From Lepidodermella squamata (Eukaryota > Gastrotricha), in assembly GCA_047495785.1 (NCBI GenBank), contig JBLDXI010000015.1, forward strand, positions 4,836,001-4,900,000: 64,000 bases of DNA. Reading direction: 5' to 3'. Position numbers and translations under genes: made by a program. Below the pieces are notes generated by a model that saw only the letters and a list, made by a program, of their open reading frames with translations, ran no database searches and was not told where the DNA came from. Numbering within the stretch: position 1 is the stretch's first letter; each line of letters opens with the position of its first letter. Of the stretch, positions 12,001 to 23,114 are shown piece after piece.

Positions 12001-12851
12001 AAAGCAACGCATAATACTCGATATTTAGCGATTTTAATGCTATTTTGTCAAATAGTAAAGACTGCTGCTGTAAAATTCATTCATTTGCTCGAGAATAATA
12101 ATTTTTATTTCGATCTGGCCAATGATTATTGTCTCATTTGATCTTCTGAAACTTATTTACAAGTAATAAAACCCGTTGATGTAATAATTTTGCGTGAGTC
12201 ATGTAAATGCGCCAACCTGGGCTGGAGGCGATGGCGTTGAAAGTCTCCGCCGCCGCCGTATTTTTTTCGCGCTTCACTTGACCCATCGCCTTGCATGTAT
12301 AAAAAACAGCGATTACACTACGCGCTGTTGCTAAAATGTCTCAGCTTATTTTTCATTAAGGTGTCTATATATTTGTAATAATATGCGGCACCTCATACAA
12401 CACCGCTGCGTTTAATGACGCGTTTTATCTGCTTGCGCGTCGGTTTTTTATGCTCGAGGCGACACCGGCTACGACAAAAAGCGCGCGGGTGGCTGTCAAA
12501 AGCTGCACCCGAGATGCCGAGAGATAGTAATGCCACGGCTACTTTTTTGCGACGCATCGGCTGCTACGCATATCGTCATCGTCGCCATCATCATCTTCAT
12601 TTTTCGGCGCTCCAAGTCTGCCCCTGCTGTTGTTAACACGTGCGGTGCCGCATTTATAAATAATAAAAATGCCAATGTTTACCGAATAAAACGAAAAGAC
12701 ACCCGGGCGTAAATAAACCTAAACCTCCTTATATACAGTCGCGGCTTTATTGTCGTAGAATGAACTAATTCTTCACGTGATAGCCTGCGTTACATCTTTT
12801 GTGAAATGAGTTTGTTTTTAGGGTGAATGAACTTATTGCTTAGGTTCCCAC
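12001..12851. other. Intergenic and probable 5' UTR of the mosaic gene
   Basis: A TATAAAAA at 12298-12305 is the only strong promoter-like element, 550 nt before the next ATG. An acceptor-like TTGCTTAG ends at 12843, 8 nt before that ATG, so a 5' UTR intron or a trans-splice site is possible. A GT donor-like CATTAAG|GTGTCT lies near 12360. No other feature is supported. Confidence 0.45.
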
Positions 12852-15800
12852 ATGGCGTCTGTTTTATTCGTAGCACTACTGGGATCGGTCACTTTTTCGA
12901 TCACAGGCGGCCAGGATATCACATTTAGAGGAGAGCGCCGAACCCGCCTAATGTATGGATGGCCACGGCTTGACAACGCTACTTACTACTCAGCACCCGG
13001 CGATTGCATGTTCGATTTGACTATTGATCTTAATGATGATCGAATACTAGCCGGTAAAACGTTGAGAGAATGTTCGGCCGCTTGCGATTTGCTAATCAGC
13101 TGTCGAGCTTTCGTCTACGACGTGATTGCACGGACCTGCGAGCTCAAGGATGGCTACCACAGTTGCACGAGTAGTCCTATATCGGCTACAAAAGTCTACT
13201 TCGTTAAAGAGGGTATTTTTATTAGTTCCTGAAGCGATGTAGAATATTTTCACGAAAATTTTGATAGCCGCATACGTGGAGGCTGGAACTTTCAGTGGGA
13301 GACGAAACTGTAAATCGTCAAACGCTGGTCAGACTTTCTACACCGTTTTCATGGCCAATCGCCCCGAGGTTTTAAACGCGAAAAAGCCTCCCTTGGAACT
13401 CTGGTTGACCCAAGATTCTAGTTTATCATCGGTCAAAATCTCCTACGAGACAGTCAACAGTTGGTTCAATGTCAAAAACGTTGATTCTTATACATTTATT
13501 TATTTAACAGGATCGGGAGATTTTGCCCTGGGCTATCGCAATCTTTTAGGTCTTAGGTTCAGGTCTGAAGATTATCGTCTTACAGATGGAAGCTTTCTCA
13601 ACGACCTTTGGGGCTCGTTGGTCATCGAACCAAAAGTTATCAAGGTCTACACGACATCTCCTTTCCCTTTCGTCATGTATGGTGTCAATAAGGAGTACTT
13701 CACTTCCGATGCTTTTCTAAGCTACCCCGTTGAGTCGTTGGGCAGCCGATATTACGCGTCTTGCCATTGGCCACCAACCTACAGCTGCGTTATTGCGATC
13801 GCATCTGCGAAAGATGTAGGAGTTACAAGAGTTAATATCACGCTGCCAACGGTTAACCAAACCCAAAACGATCGCGTCTTCCACTTTGATGACCCTGACG
13901 TAGCCGCTTGTTACGTTTTTGTCAACGGATCTGGCGAGAGTAAGACTTACATAGCTGGCGATACGATTCAACTGGTTTTGAAGCCGTGGGAAGCTGCTCA
14001 AATTATGGCTTACTGCGACCTTACCGGTGCGCTTATTGTCGCTGATTCGCTTATTGCGGTTTGGTCTGGAAATGTTCGAGCTGCTGTTGGCGATGGAATG
14101 GACACTCGCGACATTCTGACAGACCAATTACCGCCTGTTAAATCATGGGGAAACGTTTGCGCTGGTATTATGAATGCTTTAAAAATAAAATTGTATAATT
14201 TTCCAATATTTACACAGCATTTCCGACCCCGAACCGAACTATCGGCGATTATTGGACCGTTACAGCATCAGAAGATGATACAATAGTTACGCTTTATCAG
14301 TGGTCGAGAGACCGAAGACCGGGCGATTTCGCCCCGCCCACTGCTGTTAGGCTAAGGCTGGATGCTGGCCATAGCTATCGATTTCAATCAAATACGTCGA
14401 AAGATTGGATGCTTTTCCGTTCTGATAAGCCTTTCATGGCTGTTTCGTACATTCACAGTCAAATTAATATTGAAGAGCCTGCTGATCCTAGCATGACAGT
14501 TTGTATCCCGACTTCCCACTTCCCTAGCAGCAATGAAGACGATTTTGGTTATACTTTTGTTACACCGACTGGAGTCGCGACTAACTACACGAATTACATG
14601 TCGATTGTCATTGAGAAAGGGAAACAGCGCAATTTACAGCTGAATTCAGTTCCGCTAGACCGCTTGTACGATATTGAATGGCGCGATGTGCCGAACTCGA
14701 CTCTCGTCGGTGGATGGTTGCGTCTCGATGCTCCGGCAGAGAAGCAAGAATTTTTCTTAGGAGTTCGGCGTAGCGGCATCCCTTTCACGGCATACATATA
14801 CTCAGCAGGTGATCGCGAGTCGACAGCTTATGCTGTTGGTAGTTGCGTGTCGCCAAATTTCGTAAAATCAATTTAAATATCGCAATAGCAAAACTTGTTA
14901 TTTAACAATTTTTTCAGAATTGCGAAGACACAGTTGCCAAAATGGTGCCGGGAGATGTCATTGATAACGACTGCGATGGCTATGTCGATGAAGAAATTTG
15001 CGGGAACAATATGGGTATAAGCCATCTCGAATATTTCTGATTATAATCCTAGAGCTATTCTTGAACTATAGATGATGATTCGGATGGCCAAATTGACGAA
15101 GATTGTTTTATGACGATTACTGAAATCACAGAAGTGATTAGAATTAATGGCCAGACTACTGTCATACCTGTTGAAACGACTACTTGGTCATCGACGAGAT
15201 CTACCTTCACATCAACAGTGAGCACTACTCAAAGGACGTCAACCACACCTGTTCAAACGTCGCCTCGAACTTCAAGCCCTACAACAACAATAACTTCAAC
15301 GTCTACGACTTCTCAAACCATTCCTGTTAGATCGACAACATCACCGACCCCATCAACAACCCCAGCAACAACAACAACTGCAACAACAACAACAACTAGT
15401 AGGTCAACTTCTGCGACAACCTCAACCAGCAGGACGACCACCGAAGAATTGACGACCCCGAGGACAACACTTCCACCAACTTCCACAACGGAATCTTCTA
15501 CAACGCGCAATTTGCCTCAGACTACTCCGCCAAATGATTCCAACTGCCGACGTAATTTCACTATTTGTTTTCTTTTAATTTTCCAAAATATTGCGACTAC
15601 CCTTCAGCGCTCAATTTTGCTTACGCGTGTTACGGCAATCCTTTGAGCTTGACTTGCCGACCGGGTACAGTCATCCGCGTTATTTCGGCCCATTTCGGCC
15701 CTGTTGAAGACCTGCCAGCGAATAACACATGCTCCACTCCTCCGGTGATAAGTCCAGGACGACAAGCTTTGATGGATTTGCCTGGTTAGTTGAAGCTTCG

Positions 15801-17170
15801 TTATTGTCAAATGAAATTCCGAATTTTTGTAACATAGCCTGCTCTACAATCGATGTTTACGGTGTTGTATCGGCTAATTGCGACGGCGTTGAAAGCTGCA
15901 CCAAATTTTCTGCAACAGCAGCGAAACTCGGTTCGCCATCAATGGCGCGAAGTTGCCGGTTATGCTCGATGAGAGCGTCAGTCCATTACATGTGCATAGG
16001 TTGTTACAGGCTTTTGATGCCCTTAATATTTAATGACTTATTTTTGTTTCAAGCTCAATCGGAAGCATTCTCAGTTTTTGTCGCGTCCAGAGCTGGATAT
16101 CTATCGCCTAATCGGTACACTGCGAGCAGTTGGATGGCACCAGAGATGCACACATTGCTAAGCAATGCCTGCCCTAGTTCACCTGGAACGCGCACCTGTG
16201 ATTGTAAGAAACTGTGTATCCTCATATATTTGGTTTATCACAATTTCAATAAGATTCATTGGTCGACTACGCCTATGCTGCCTATGAGCGAAACGCCCCG
16301 CATCAAGCCAATTTTGCAGCTCAACAGAAAAATGGCTGGCAATGGGACGTCTGTGACACGGACAAGCCTTGGTTACAAATCGATCTGGGCGGTAATTTTG
16401 ACATCATGGGCCACATTGTCCAGTCTTGCCCGACCCCACTTGACTGGACAGCCACTTTCTCAGTTCAAGTCTCAAATGATGGCGTCACGTGGTCTCCTAT
16501 CGTCGACGAAAATGGTCGATCGGTCGTAAGTTTGTCCTCCATCTTCAAAATCATACCCATCGATAACTCTTTTGCAGGTTTTCAATATGAATAGCGACAT
16601 GACTAGGTTATCTTACTGCCCGTTTTCGAATTACAATGCACTCGGTCGCTACGTCAGGTTTGTTTTCCTGAATTGGAGCGCTAAACCATGCGTTCGTGTG
16701 GAAATCATTCGCGGCAATGCCATCCGGGGCTGCCCTCCAGTGTCAGTTACCGGCAGTGAAAACTTCGAATCTAACGCTTCAGCAGCATTAGGGGAAACCG
16801 TCACTGTTCGATGCCGGTCAAACCGGGCAACACAGGACGGTTTATCTACGTACCAAGTGCGATGTGGTGATGATGGCCGATGGGGAGGCCAATTCAAAGA
16901 TTGCTCAAGTTTGACTTTTTTCTTGCAATGGTGAAGATATTCAATGTTTTCTTTGTTTATTTAGCCGTTTTCCACTGCCCAGACATTCCTCAGCTACAAT
17001 ATGCGTACCATAACGGAACAAACACGTTTTTAGGGTCGAGGATAACCTACAGATGCCTACCCGGGAGTTACTTGTCGACACCCGGCCGGCCGTCGACGAT
17101 TGTTTGCGAGGCCAGTGGCCGATGGGCGCCATCACCAGACAGCCTCATCAGATGCGTACCAGACTACTAA
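12852..17170 (+). CDS. Secreted mosaic adhesion protein: PAN, IgGFc-binding, SUEL lectin, discoidin, sushi
   Basis: Eleven exons (12852-13212, 13268-14164, 14218-14861, 14918-15014, 15072-15551, 15608-15784, 15838-15999, 16054-16203, 16254-16525, 16578-16908, 16965-17170) give 1258 aa; every junction keeps frame. Domains in order: signal peptide; PAN/apple-like Cys module (residues about 45-120); an IgGFc-binding-type domain (about 125-630, with DLTGALIVADSLIAVWSG and LPPVKSWG); two DNDCDGYVDEE / MDDDSDGQIDEDC acidic calcium-type repeats; a Thr/Ser-rich mucin-like stretch (about 690-820); a SUEL galactose-binding lectin (LNFAYACYGNPLSLTC to SVHYMC); an F5/8C discoidin domain (WLQIDLGGNF, IVQSC, YVRFVF); and two sushi modules. 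No membrane segment, so it is probably secreted, as a surface or mucus glycoprotein or immune lectin. The domain order is not one I recognise. Confidence 0.88.
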
Positions 17171-17366
17171 AACAATAGTCTCAATGTACATAGCATAGAA
17201 TTTTTAGCCCACGGCAAATTTATACAGTAGTTGCATATTTTTAGCTTTACATTGATATATTTTTCATGTTACTCTTTATAGCATTCAATGTTTGTGTTCA
17301 ATTATATTCCCGCCGCCACTGCTGGACCATATTATTTTTTGTAATTTTATCTGCGATAACAAGATG

Positions 17367-17372
17367 AATAAA
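17367..17372 (+). terminator. Poly(A) signal after the mosaic gene
   Basis: AATAAA 197 nt after the stop codon and 114 nt before the next coding start, the first canonical signal downstream. Confidence 0.6.
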
Positions 17373-17485
17373 ATTGTGCCACCTTAATGTTTGCTTTTTC
17401 ACGAGCCAACTCCGCAAACGGTCGACATCCCCTCCGCATCATTCCTGGGAATTTCATCTTCTTCGTCTGTCGACTAAAAATTAAG

Positions 17486-19069
17486 ATGTGTTCGACTTAC
17501 TTTCTTGGGCTTTTATTAGCCGTAGCTGCCGTTAGTCATGCGTCACCCACAAATGAGCCATCGCCCGATGCAGATCGCCTCCGCGAAGACACGGGTGGAT
17601 TCTGTGGTCGCGACCTTTCAACCCTCAAGCAGCTGATCATGGTGCTTCGCCACGGCGATACTACTCCGATCGGAACATTCCCAACCGACATTCATCAGGA
17701 GAATACTTGGCAGACAGGGTTCGATCAACTCACTCGCCGTGGAGTAGAACGTTCATTCGAGCTTGGCGAATGGACCCGTTCATGCTACGGCAAGTCATTC
17801 CTCAACAAATTCGCCCACTCGAAGAACCTGAACGCGCGCAGTTCGGATACCGATAAAACTCTAATGAGCACCCAAGCTTTCCTAGCTGGAGCGTACCCTC
17901 CATTGACAACATTTCAAGTCGGTTATCAAGTAAGGTAACGATTGCTTGGAAGGCAACAATGTTCAAAATGCATTTTTAGGCATGGGGTGATACGAGAGGA
18001 AGTGCACTTGGCTCCCTTTGGCAACCGATTCCAGTCCACACTGTTGACGCTTATCTTGACCAATTGTTGCTTGGCCATAAGCATTGCCCACGTTATGAAG
18101 AAGTCATCCAGGACATCAACAACTCTTCAAAGACCTTGCAGATACTACAACATGACATTGAATGGCTTGGAATGTTAGCTGCGAAATCTGGTCTGACGGT
18201 CAACAACGGCGATTTAATGGTTTGACAACTTGTCATGAGTTTGCCTGTTCCTTTTCAAACAAATTTGTTCAGGAGTTGGTTTTGAAGATTCAAGAGATAG
18301 TTCTGGCTCAAGTTGAGAATGGACGAACCCCAGTTTCATGGCTGGCCGATGAGAGGTTGCTAGAAAAGCTGGCTTTCTATCGGGATCTTGCTGTCAATCT
18401 CTACGCAAATCATCCTGAAATTGCGAGAATTGCCAGTGGATCGCTTCTTACTGAAATAATGGGAATTCTGGCGTCTCGAGCGGCGCAGGCCTCGCAGTTC
18501 GAACATATCGTCTATTGCACTCATGACACTGTGATCGAAGGTCTACTTGCAAGTCTAGGCGTGCTTAGATCCCTCAACAACAGAAAACCACCTTATTCGG
18601 CTGCAATAATCTTAGAACTTCATCAATTGGACAAGGTGAGGAGGGTACATTTTAAACTGTGTTCTCAACTCTATGCAATGTTTTTCAGAACTACGCGATT
18701 TCGGCTTACTACCGTAACTCTAGCGTTTCAGAGCCGATACAGTTGGAAATTGCAGGCTGCGATAGTGCTCAAGTTGGATGCATGTTGAATGACTTCATGC
18801 AGGCAATGTCATGTAAGGCAGCTCGATCCCACGCCGACGACTGTGTGTCTAGAATACCAGTAACTACTACGGCGAAACCGAAACCGACATCTACCACGGA
18901 ATCTACCACCACGACGGTGGCACCAACTACCACAACAACAGCAACAACTACTACAGAGATTACCACCCCTACGACGCCCGCAGTTGAGACTTCAACTCGT
19001 TGCGTTAAAAGAGCTCCGCATGCCATGTTCGCTGTTCCGAGGAGGCTGGGGAAACACATGATTCCCTAA
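17486..19069 (+). CDS. Histidine acid phosphatase paralogue 1 (catalytic Arg replaced)
   Basis: Four exons (17486-17929, 17980-18219, 18273-18635, 18689-19069) encode 475 aa. The start at 17486 puts a signal peptide first (MCSTYFLGLLLAVAAVSHAS); the frame is open 33 codons further upstream but that extension is unlikely. The family cleaves phosphomonoesters through a phosphohistidine made by RHGxRxP and a HD proton donor. Here the first motif reads RHGDTTP, with Thr in place of the phosphate-binding Arg, and the second pocket motif reads RSSDTDKTLMS with Lys for the usual Arg. The HD motif (YCTHDTVIEGLLASLG) is intact. A Thr-rich tail (TTTTVAPTTTTTATTTT) and a basic end follow; no membrane anchor. 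It is probably a weak or dead secreted phosphatase. Its paralogue lies 6.4 kb downstream. Confidence 0.9.
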
Positions 19070-19145
19070 AACTTGGAAGGTTTTCAACAATTTTGTTGAG
19101 ACTATGAAACATTGCTCAAGTTGTACAAATGCGCCACTGCTTATG

Positions 19146-19151
19146 AAATAA
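19146..19151 (+). terminator. Poly(A) signal of acid phosphatase 1
   Basis: AATAAA 77 nt after the stop codon, in TATGAAATAAAACC. Confidence 0.6.
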
Positions 19152-19447
19152 AACCACCGTAATTATGATTAAAACGTTGAATAAGAAAGGCTATCTAGTA
19201 TTAGGGAAGTTGGGGAAGCATTTTGCTAGTTTTAAAAACACTAAGGCAAATTGCAAAGGGTCCAATCTTGGATTTTCCCAATTTCATGTTGGCTGAAAAA
19301 ATGATTTTAATGAATAAAGCTGCTTGAAGCAATAAAGATTAGAGGGCCCGCTTCAGTATATGTTTCAGCAGATTACAAGGGTATTATTTTTCCACTTTAC
19401 CTAACCAAATAAAATTCACGCATGAAATGAAGCGCGCATACATGTGA

Positions 19448-19455
19448 CTATATAG
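19448..19455 (+). promoter_or_regulatory. TATA-like box upstream of motif-family member 1
   Basis: CTATATAG 179 nt before the ATG of member 1; the rest of the 19.07-19.63 kb spacer is AT-rich with no other feature seen. Confidence 0.4.
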
Positions 19456-19626
19456 TCCATCCTTGAGAAAACAATAGACTTGCTTCGAATTTTGAAGGGC
19501 TGGCCGTCGTCGACGAAATTATTAATCCCGTTCTTGAGCCGACTGAACATAAAATGCCGTGGAGAAATCTGTTGGGGTGTGTTCATATTATTATTCTGTT
19601 ATAGCAGATAAATCTTTGTGAGAAAA

Positions 19627-20127
19627 ATGACTCAAGCTGTTATTGTGAACGCAGATCCCAATGCCGACGCTCATCCCTTCGATGACACAATACGTAGGCG
19701 TTCTCGAACGCTATCTGTATCCTGGTCTTCTTCCTGCAGCGAGAATGCCGACGAAGAACGACGTAATTCATCCGGTTTGGCTGACAGAAGACCTCGAGGA
19801 TTGCGGACGGATGAAGCTAGTAAAATTCTACCATCGACTGAGGAACTGCCGTCTCCTCCTGCCAAAAAGCAGCGCAAGGTCAAGATTTGGCAATTCATTA
19901 AGCGGAAGCTAAGCCACAGCAAGTCGTCTGAAACAGCTTTAGTGCAAGCGGGCTCTACTGCAACTTTTGACAAGGCCAACGCGAAGGCGCAAAACAAGGA
20001 TGACAAACCAAGGCCTCAGTCGGATTTCGGCTTTGAGAGCTTGATTTTCGAGGCGTCCGCCAACGGATACGTTGACATATTTCCGAATCATCCGATATCT
20101 GCTCAATCAAAAGCTTTGAAATTCTGA
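19627..20127 (+). CDS. Motif-family member 1: small basic disordered protein
   Basis: A single-exon 166-aa protein that I do not recognise. It is rich in Ser, Lys, Arg and Glu, with no signal peptide or membrane segment, so probably cytosolic or nuclear and disordered. Landmarks: an N-terminal RRRSRTLSVSW, shared with member 2 as RSxTLxVSW and fitting a basophilic-kinase site (RxRxxS/T); a central basic-hydrophobic segment KVKIWQFIKRKLSHSK; and near the C-terminus FESLIFEASANGYVDIF, the signature of this six-gene array. An 11-residue tail follows that signature. A TATA-like CTATATAG lies upstream. The start at 19627 is the first ATG in frame. No function can be assigned; conservation of the motif across six linked genes argues that it is coding. 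Confidence 0.75.
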   Translation: MTQAVIVNADPNADAHPFDDTIRRRSRTLSVSWSSSCSENADEERRNSSGLADRRPRGLRTDEASKILPSTEELPSPPAKKQRKVKIWQFIKRKLSHSKSSETALVQAGSTATFDKANAKAQNKDDKPRPQSDFGFESLIFEASANGYVDIFPNHPISAQSKALKF

Positions 20128-20534
20128 AGAGAAGCGATCCTTTGAGAGCTGATCAGCATCGAAGTTGCTCCAATTTGCCGAAAAAAACATGCCCTACATT
20201 TTATTTGACCATGCGCATTGTGCTATATGCTTTTTTGTTTTATGATCAAAACTGTTGAATAAATTATATCACAAATAGCACGCGTAAGCAGCTCATTAGA
20301 TAACTAAATCCCTAATACCCATAATATAAATATGTTAAGAGATTTTAAATAGCTCTTGTATTGTCACCTTTTAACGTGGGGTAACCATAGCTTCTGATAT
20401 TATCAGACCTGCTTTTTACATGGTTGTAAGGCCATCATCAGCAGTGTGAAATCTGGGATTTAGCAACAATTCATCGCATGTAATTTGCCGCTACCAGCGA
20501 TGCATTTGTAGAAAAACCTGAAATTTTTGTTCTG
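20128..20534. other. Intergenic between members 1 and 2
   Basis: AT-rich 407 bp. AATAAA-like sequence near 20258 may end member 1. A weak TATAAATA near 20326 may serve member 2. Nothing else seen. Confidence 0.4.
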
Positions 20535-20933
20535 ATGAGCGATTTGAAGCCAGCAGATAATATTATTGAAAATGCAACCCCAACTAATGAGCGAAGTCGA
20601 TCGAACACGCTCACGGTCAGTTGGTGCCCCTCGTTGGACAACAAGGATGCTGAGGTGAGCCGCAAGCCATCGGTGATTTCCAATTATGACACGGAGAGGC
20701 AGCCCAATTTACTGCGTCACTTTCGCAACTTCCTCCGCCGGTTTTTTCAACGACCCAACTCTAGAAAAGCCTCGACGAATACACGCCACAATTCCTCCGC
20801 AAGTCAAGTTGGCGCATTTAATCCACATCAGCGATCGAAAGACTTCGAAAGATTTGTTTCGGATGTTTCAACAAATGGCTACTTGGACATCTTCCCTGAA
20901 TATCAAATTAAACAAACTTACTCGAAAACGTGA
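20535..20933 (+). CDS. Motif-family member 2: small basic disordered protein
   Basis: A single-exon 132-aa protein, closest to member 1. Shared elements in the same order: ERSRSNTLTVSW (matching RSRTLSVSW of member 1), an Arg/Phe-rich amphipathic segment (LLRHFRNFLRRFFQR), a Ser/Asn-rich linker, and the C-terminal signature FERFVSDVSTNGYLDIF followed by a short tail. No signal peptide or membrane segment. The RSRSNT site fits the RxRxxT pattern of AGC or CaMK kinases, an inference only. The basic-aromatic segment could bind acidic membrane, nucleic acid or a partner protein. Function unknown. Confidence 0.75.
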   Translation: MSDLKPADNIIENATPTNERSRSNTLTVSWCPSLDNKDAEVSRKPSVISNYDTERQPNLLRHFRNFLRRFFQRPNSRKASTNTRHNSSASQVGAFNPHQRSKDFERFVSDVSTNGYLDIFPEYQIKQTYSKT

Positions 20934-21963
20934 ATGATGAATATGTAAAATTTTACCATGGGTTAAAAAGACGAGTTGACAGTCAGTAATCAACATCGCT
21001 TCCCCGAGATAACAATATTAATTGTGTCCAACAGACAAATGAATACTTACAGGTTTATACCACTTGCCAAATTTCTGATTAATTGAATGAGTACCCTACA
21101 TGAGCAACACAGCGCTTTCCTCTATATTATGGAACAACGGTGGACAAGAAGAAGAGTTTCCAACAAATGCTGGACCTTTTAGTATATCTAGGCTGAAAAA
21201 TATGCTGATCACTCACGTCGGAGAAATTCTCAACATTTACAGGCGCTGTTTTTTATCTGCGATGATTGTAATAATCCTCGCCATATCTTGATCAACACCG
21301 TCACAACCATCACTTGCGAACGACTCAATTCGGGAATTTTTCGAAGGAGTAAAGGAGTGACTTCCGCGGAAATTATAAATTATGGCTATATTTTTGAGCG
21401 CTTTCCTGTAACGATTCGGGCCAAGAAGTGTAAATGGCTCGACTTGACCTCGGGTCATAACAACATAGAGCGTCAGCTGCGCTTTGACACAAGGTCAACC
21501 TGACAGTCTTTTGACGTCTTTTGGAAGGCTGAACGCTGGGGTCAACCCTCCTTCTTAACGTTAAATATCCTGGTGGATTTTGTTAAAAACCTCATAACAC
21601 TCCTGCTAACGCGCGCAAAGGGCCACCTTTTCCTGGTAACAAATATTCTATGCTTTTTTTACCACGTGGAACTTTCTGCGCGTTCAATCTGCTACCTGTA
21701 ACAGTGCACGTTACGAACAAATGCGTCATTGGACAATCCAAGAAACAACTTTCTACAGTGTATGCACGCATTATGCACGCGGTTGACAAGATTAAAACTG
21801 GCGTGAAAGTGAGAGTGCTTGCGTCACTGCCTCGACCCCTGTCATTTGGCCACAGGTATAAAAAGTCGGCAGTTCTGCCGTCGGAACACCACCGTCTTCA
21901 GCTATACTAACAAATTTTCCTTGATTAATATTCACTGAGTTTACTTCAAACTTCAAACAAACA
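20934..21963. other. Intergenic, 1 kb, between members 2 and 3
   Basis: The gap is twice as wide as others in the array and contains short open frames (21100-21291, 21288-21503, 21650-21910) with no convincing copy of the family motif. A decayed family member here is possible but not supported. The strong TATA box of member 3 lies at its right end. Confidence 0.4.
21857..21865 (+). promoter_or_regulatory. TATA box of motif-family member 3
   Basis: TATAAAAAG, 107 nt before the ATG at 21964. It is the best TATA match in the array and shows that member 3 has its own promoter rather than sharing an upstream transcript. Confidence 0.7.
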
Positions 21964-22629
21964 ATGCTGCCCCGTCGCAATATGGTCAAGTTCACGCTGG
22001 GTAAAATCGACCCCGAGATCGCGAAAGCAAATGAAATCATCGTGCCACCCGACTCGAAACCTACCGCAATGCCTATCAAATCAATTTTGAAGAAGGAGAA
22101 ATCCCCGGCCCAGAAGTTGCCAACACCGCTGGCAGCGTCTCTTGGCAAACAAAGCTGCCAGGCTGATTTCATGGCCCATAGGTCGGCTTTCAACATATCT
22201 GCGTCGCCAGGCAGTAAGGCTCATTGACTAGTGCGGTTACCGGGTGACGTTTCCCAGCCGGCTTCGGTCGATCGCTGGGCGTCATCCGGGTCTTCAAGCA
22301 GCGCTGTTGATAGTGACCGGAGTCCGCTGATTGAGACAGCAGATGATACACCGAAGCACTCTTTCGGACCATTGGAACCCAAGTCGCTAAACAGGCTGCT
22401 ATCCAAGTGCGAACGAAACTTGGCAAAATTGCTGAAGAAACCGTTCGGCGCGATGACACGAAGAAACGAATACAGCGAAATTGGCGGAACTGCGAAAGCT
22501 AGCCAAGCATCGAAAAGGTGCGCCAAAGCGAAAGGAATAAGGTCTTGCGCCGAAATGCCGCAAGATCTGAAATTCGAGCGGCTTATACGAGAAGCTACCA
22601 CACGGGGCTATGTTGACATTTATGCTTGA
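21964..22629 (+). CDS. Motif-family member 3, interrupted by an in-frame UGA-CUA-G
   Basis: One continuous frame of 222 codons, broken once by TGA at 22225-22227. The first part (87 aa) is Lys/Pro-rich (KSILKKEKSPAQKLP). The second part (133 aa) holds a Ser-rich stretch (WASSGSSSSAVDSD), a basic amphipathic segment (LAKLLKKPFGAM) like members 1 and 2, and the family signature FERLIREATTRGYVDIYA at the extreme C-terminus. No ATG opens the second part before its middle. The stop is followed by CTAG, the best-known context for programmed UGA readthrough. Alternatives: a nonsense mutation in a decaying copy, or a splice that removes the stop. The strong 22214/22257 donor-acceptor pair would shift frame; frame-keeping options (22001/22231, 22182/22298) are weak. 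Function unknown. Confidence 0.6.
22225..22231 (+). promoter_or_regulatory. Candidate stop-codon readthrough site (UGA CUA G)
   Basis: The TGA ending the first 87 codons of member 3 is followed directly by CTAG. UGA CUAG is the established leaky-stop context of several animal genes that make readthrough isoforms. The frame stays open for 133 further codons and ends in the conserved family motif. Readthrough is inferred, not shown. Confidence 0.5.
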
Positions 22630-23114
22630 CTCTAAGATGATAACCATCATTTATTTGATAGCTATAATAAGCCTTACATTTTTTTCTCAGTTTGATTATA
22701 TATCAGTATTATTACTTGGTTTAATCTCACGAAATTCAATGTTAATTTTAGGAATGTCCTTTATCAAGTTCTCTCAGCTTCGAATAAAGTAATAATATAT
22801 TTTAAATGCGTTACATTTCTGACTTTTTGTAAATTATTTCGCAATTTTGCGTAATAAAAGCAATGTTTACTGCGATATGAGCGTTATTATAAGTAAATGG
22901 AAGGTGCTTTCTCTAGAGTGCGTACTGAACAAAGAGGTGTTTATATGGTTTTTTAGCCACGTGTTGTTTTGCACTCAGGAGCATTATATAATTTCATTTC
23001 GTGTCTTCTTATCATTTGCGTTTTGTTCCACACCTACTTCCATTCAAATATAGGCTATTAGACTTCGATCGCCCACTTTTAACAGAACAGCTTCAACTGC
23101 AAACAAACAAAAAC
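22630..23114. other. Intergenic between members 3 and 4, with TATA box
   Basis: Very AT-rich 485 bp. TATATAA at 22985-22991 is 124 nt before the ATG of member 4 and is its likely promoter. No other feature seen. Confidence 0.5.

Noticed and set aside
17387-17485. N-terminal extension of acid phosphatase 1
   Set aside because: It would bury the signal peptide, and the 17486 start gives a first exon of 444 nt, equal to paralogue 2.
21100-21503. Possible extra motif-family member (open frames with LNIY and GYIF-like strings)
   Set aside because: The strings do not fit A-x3-G-x2-D-I-[YF], start codons are poor and no basic amphipathic segment is present.
22214-22257. A 44-nt intron removing the UGA in member 3
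   Set aside because: Donor and acceptor look good but splicing shifts the frame, hits TGA soon after, and loses the conserved C-terminal motif; no ATG opens the alternative upstream frame.
23001-23114. N-terminal extension of motif-family member 4
   Set aside because: It starts with GTG next to the TATA box, so it would lie at or before the transcript start.
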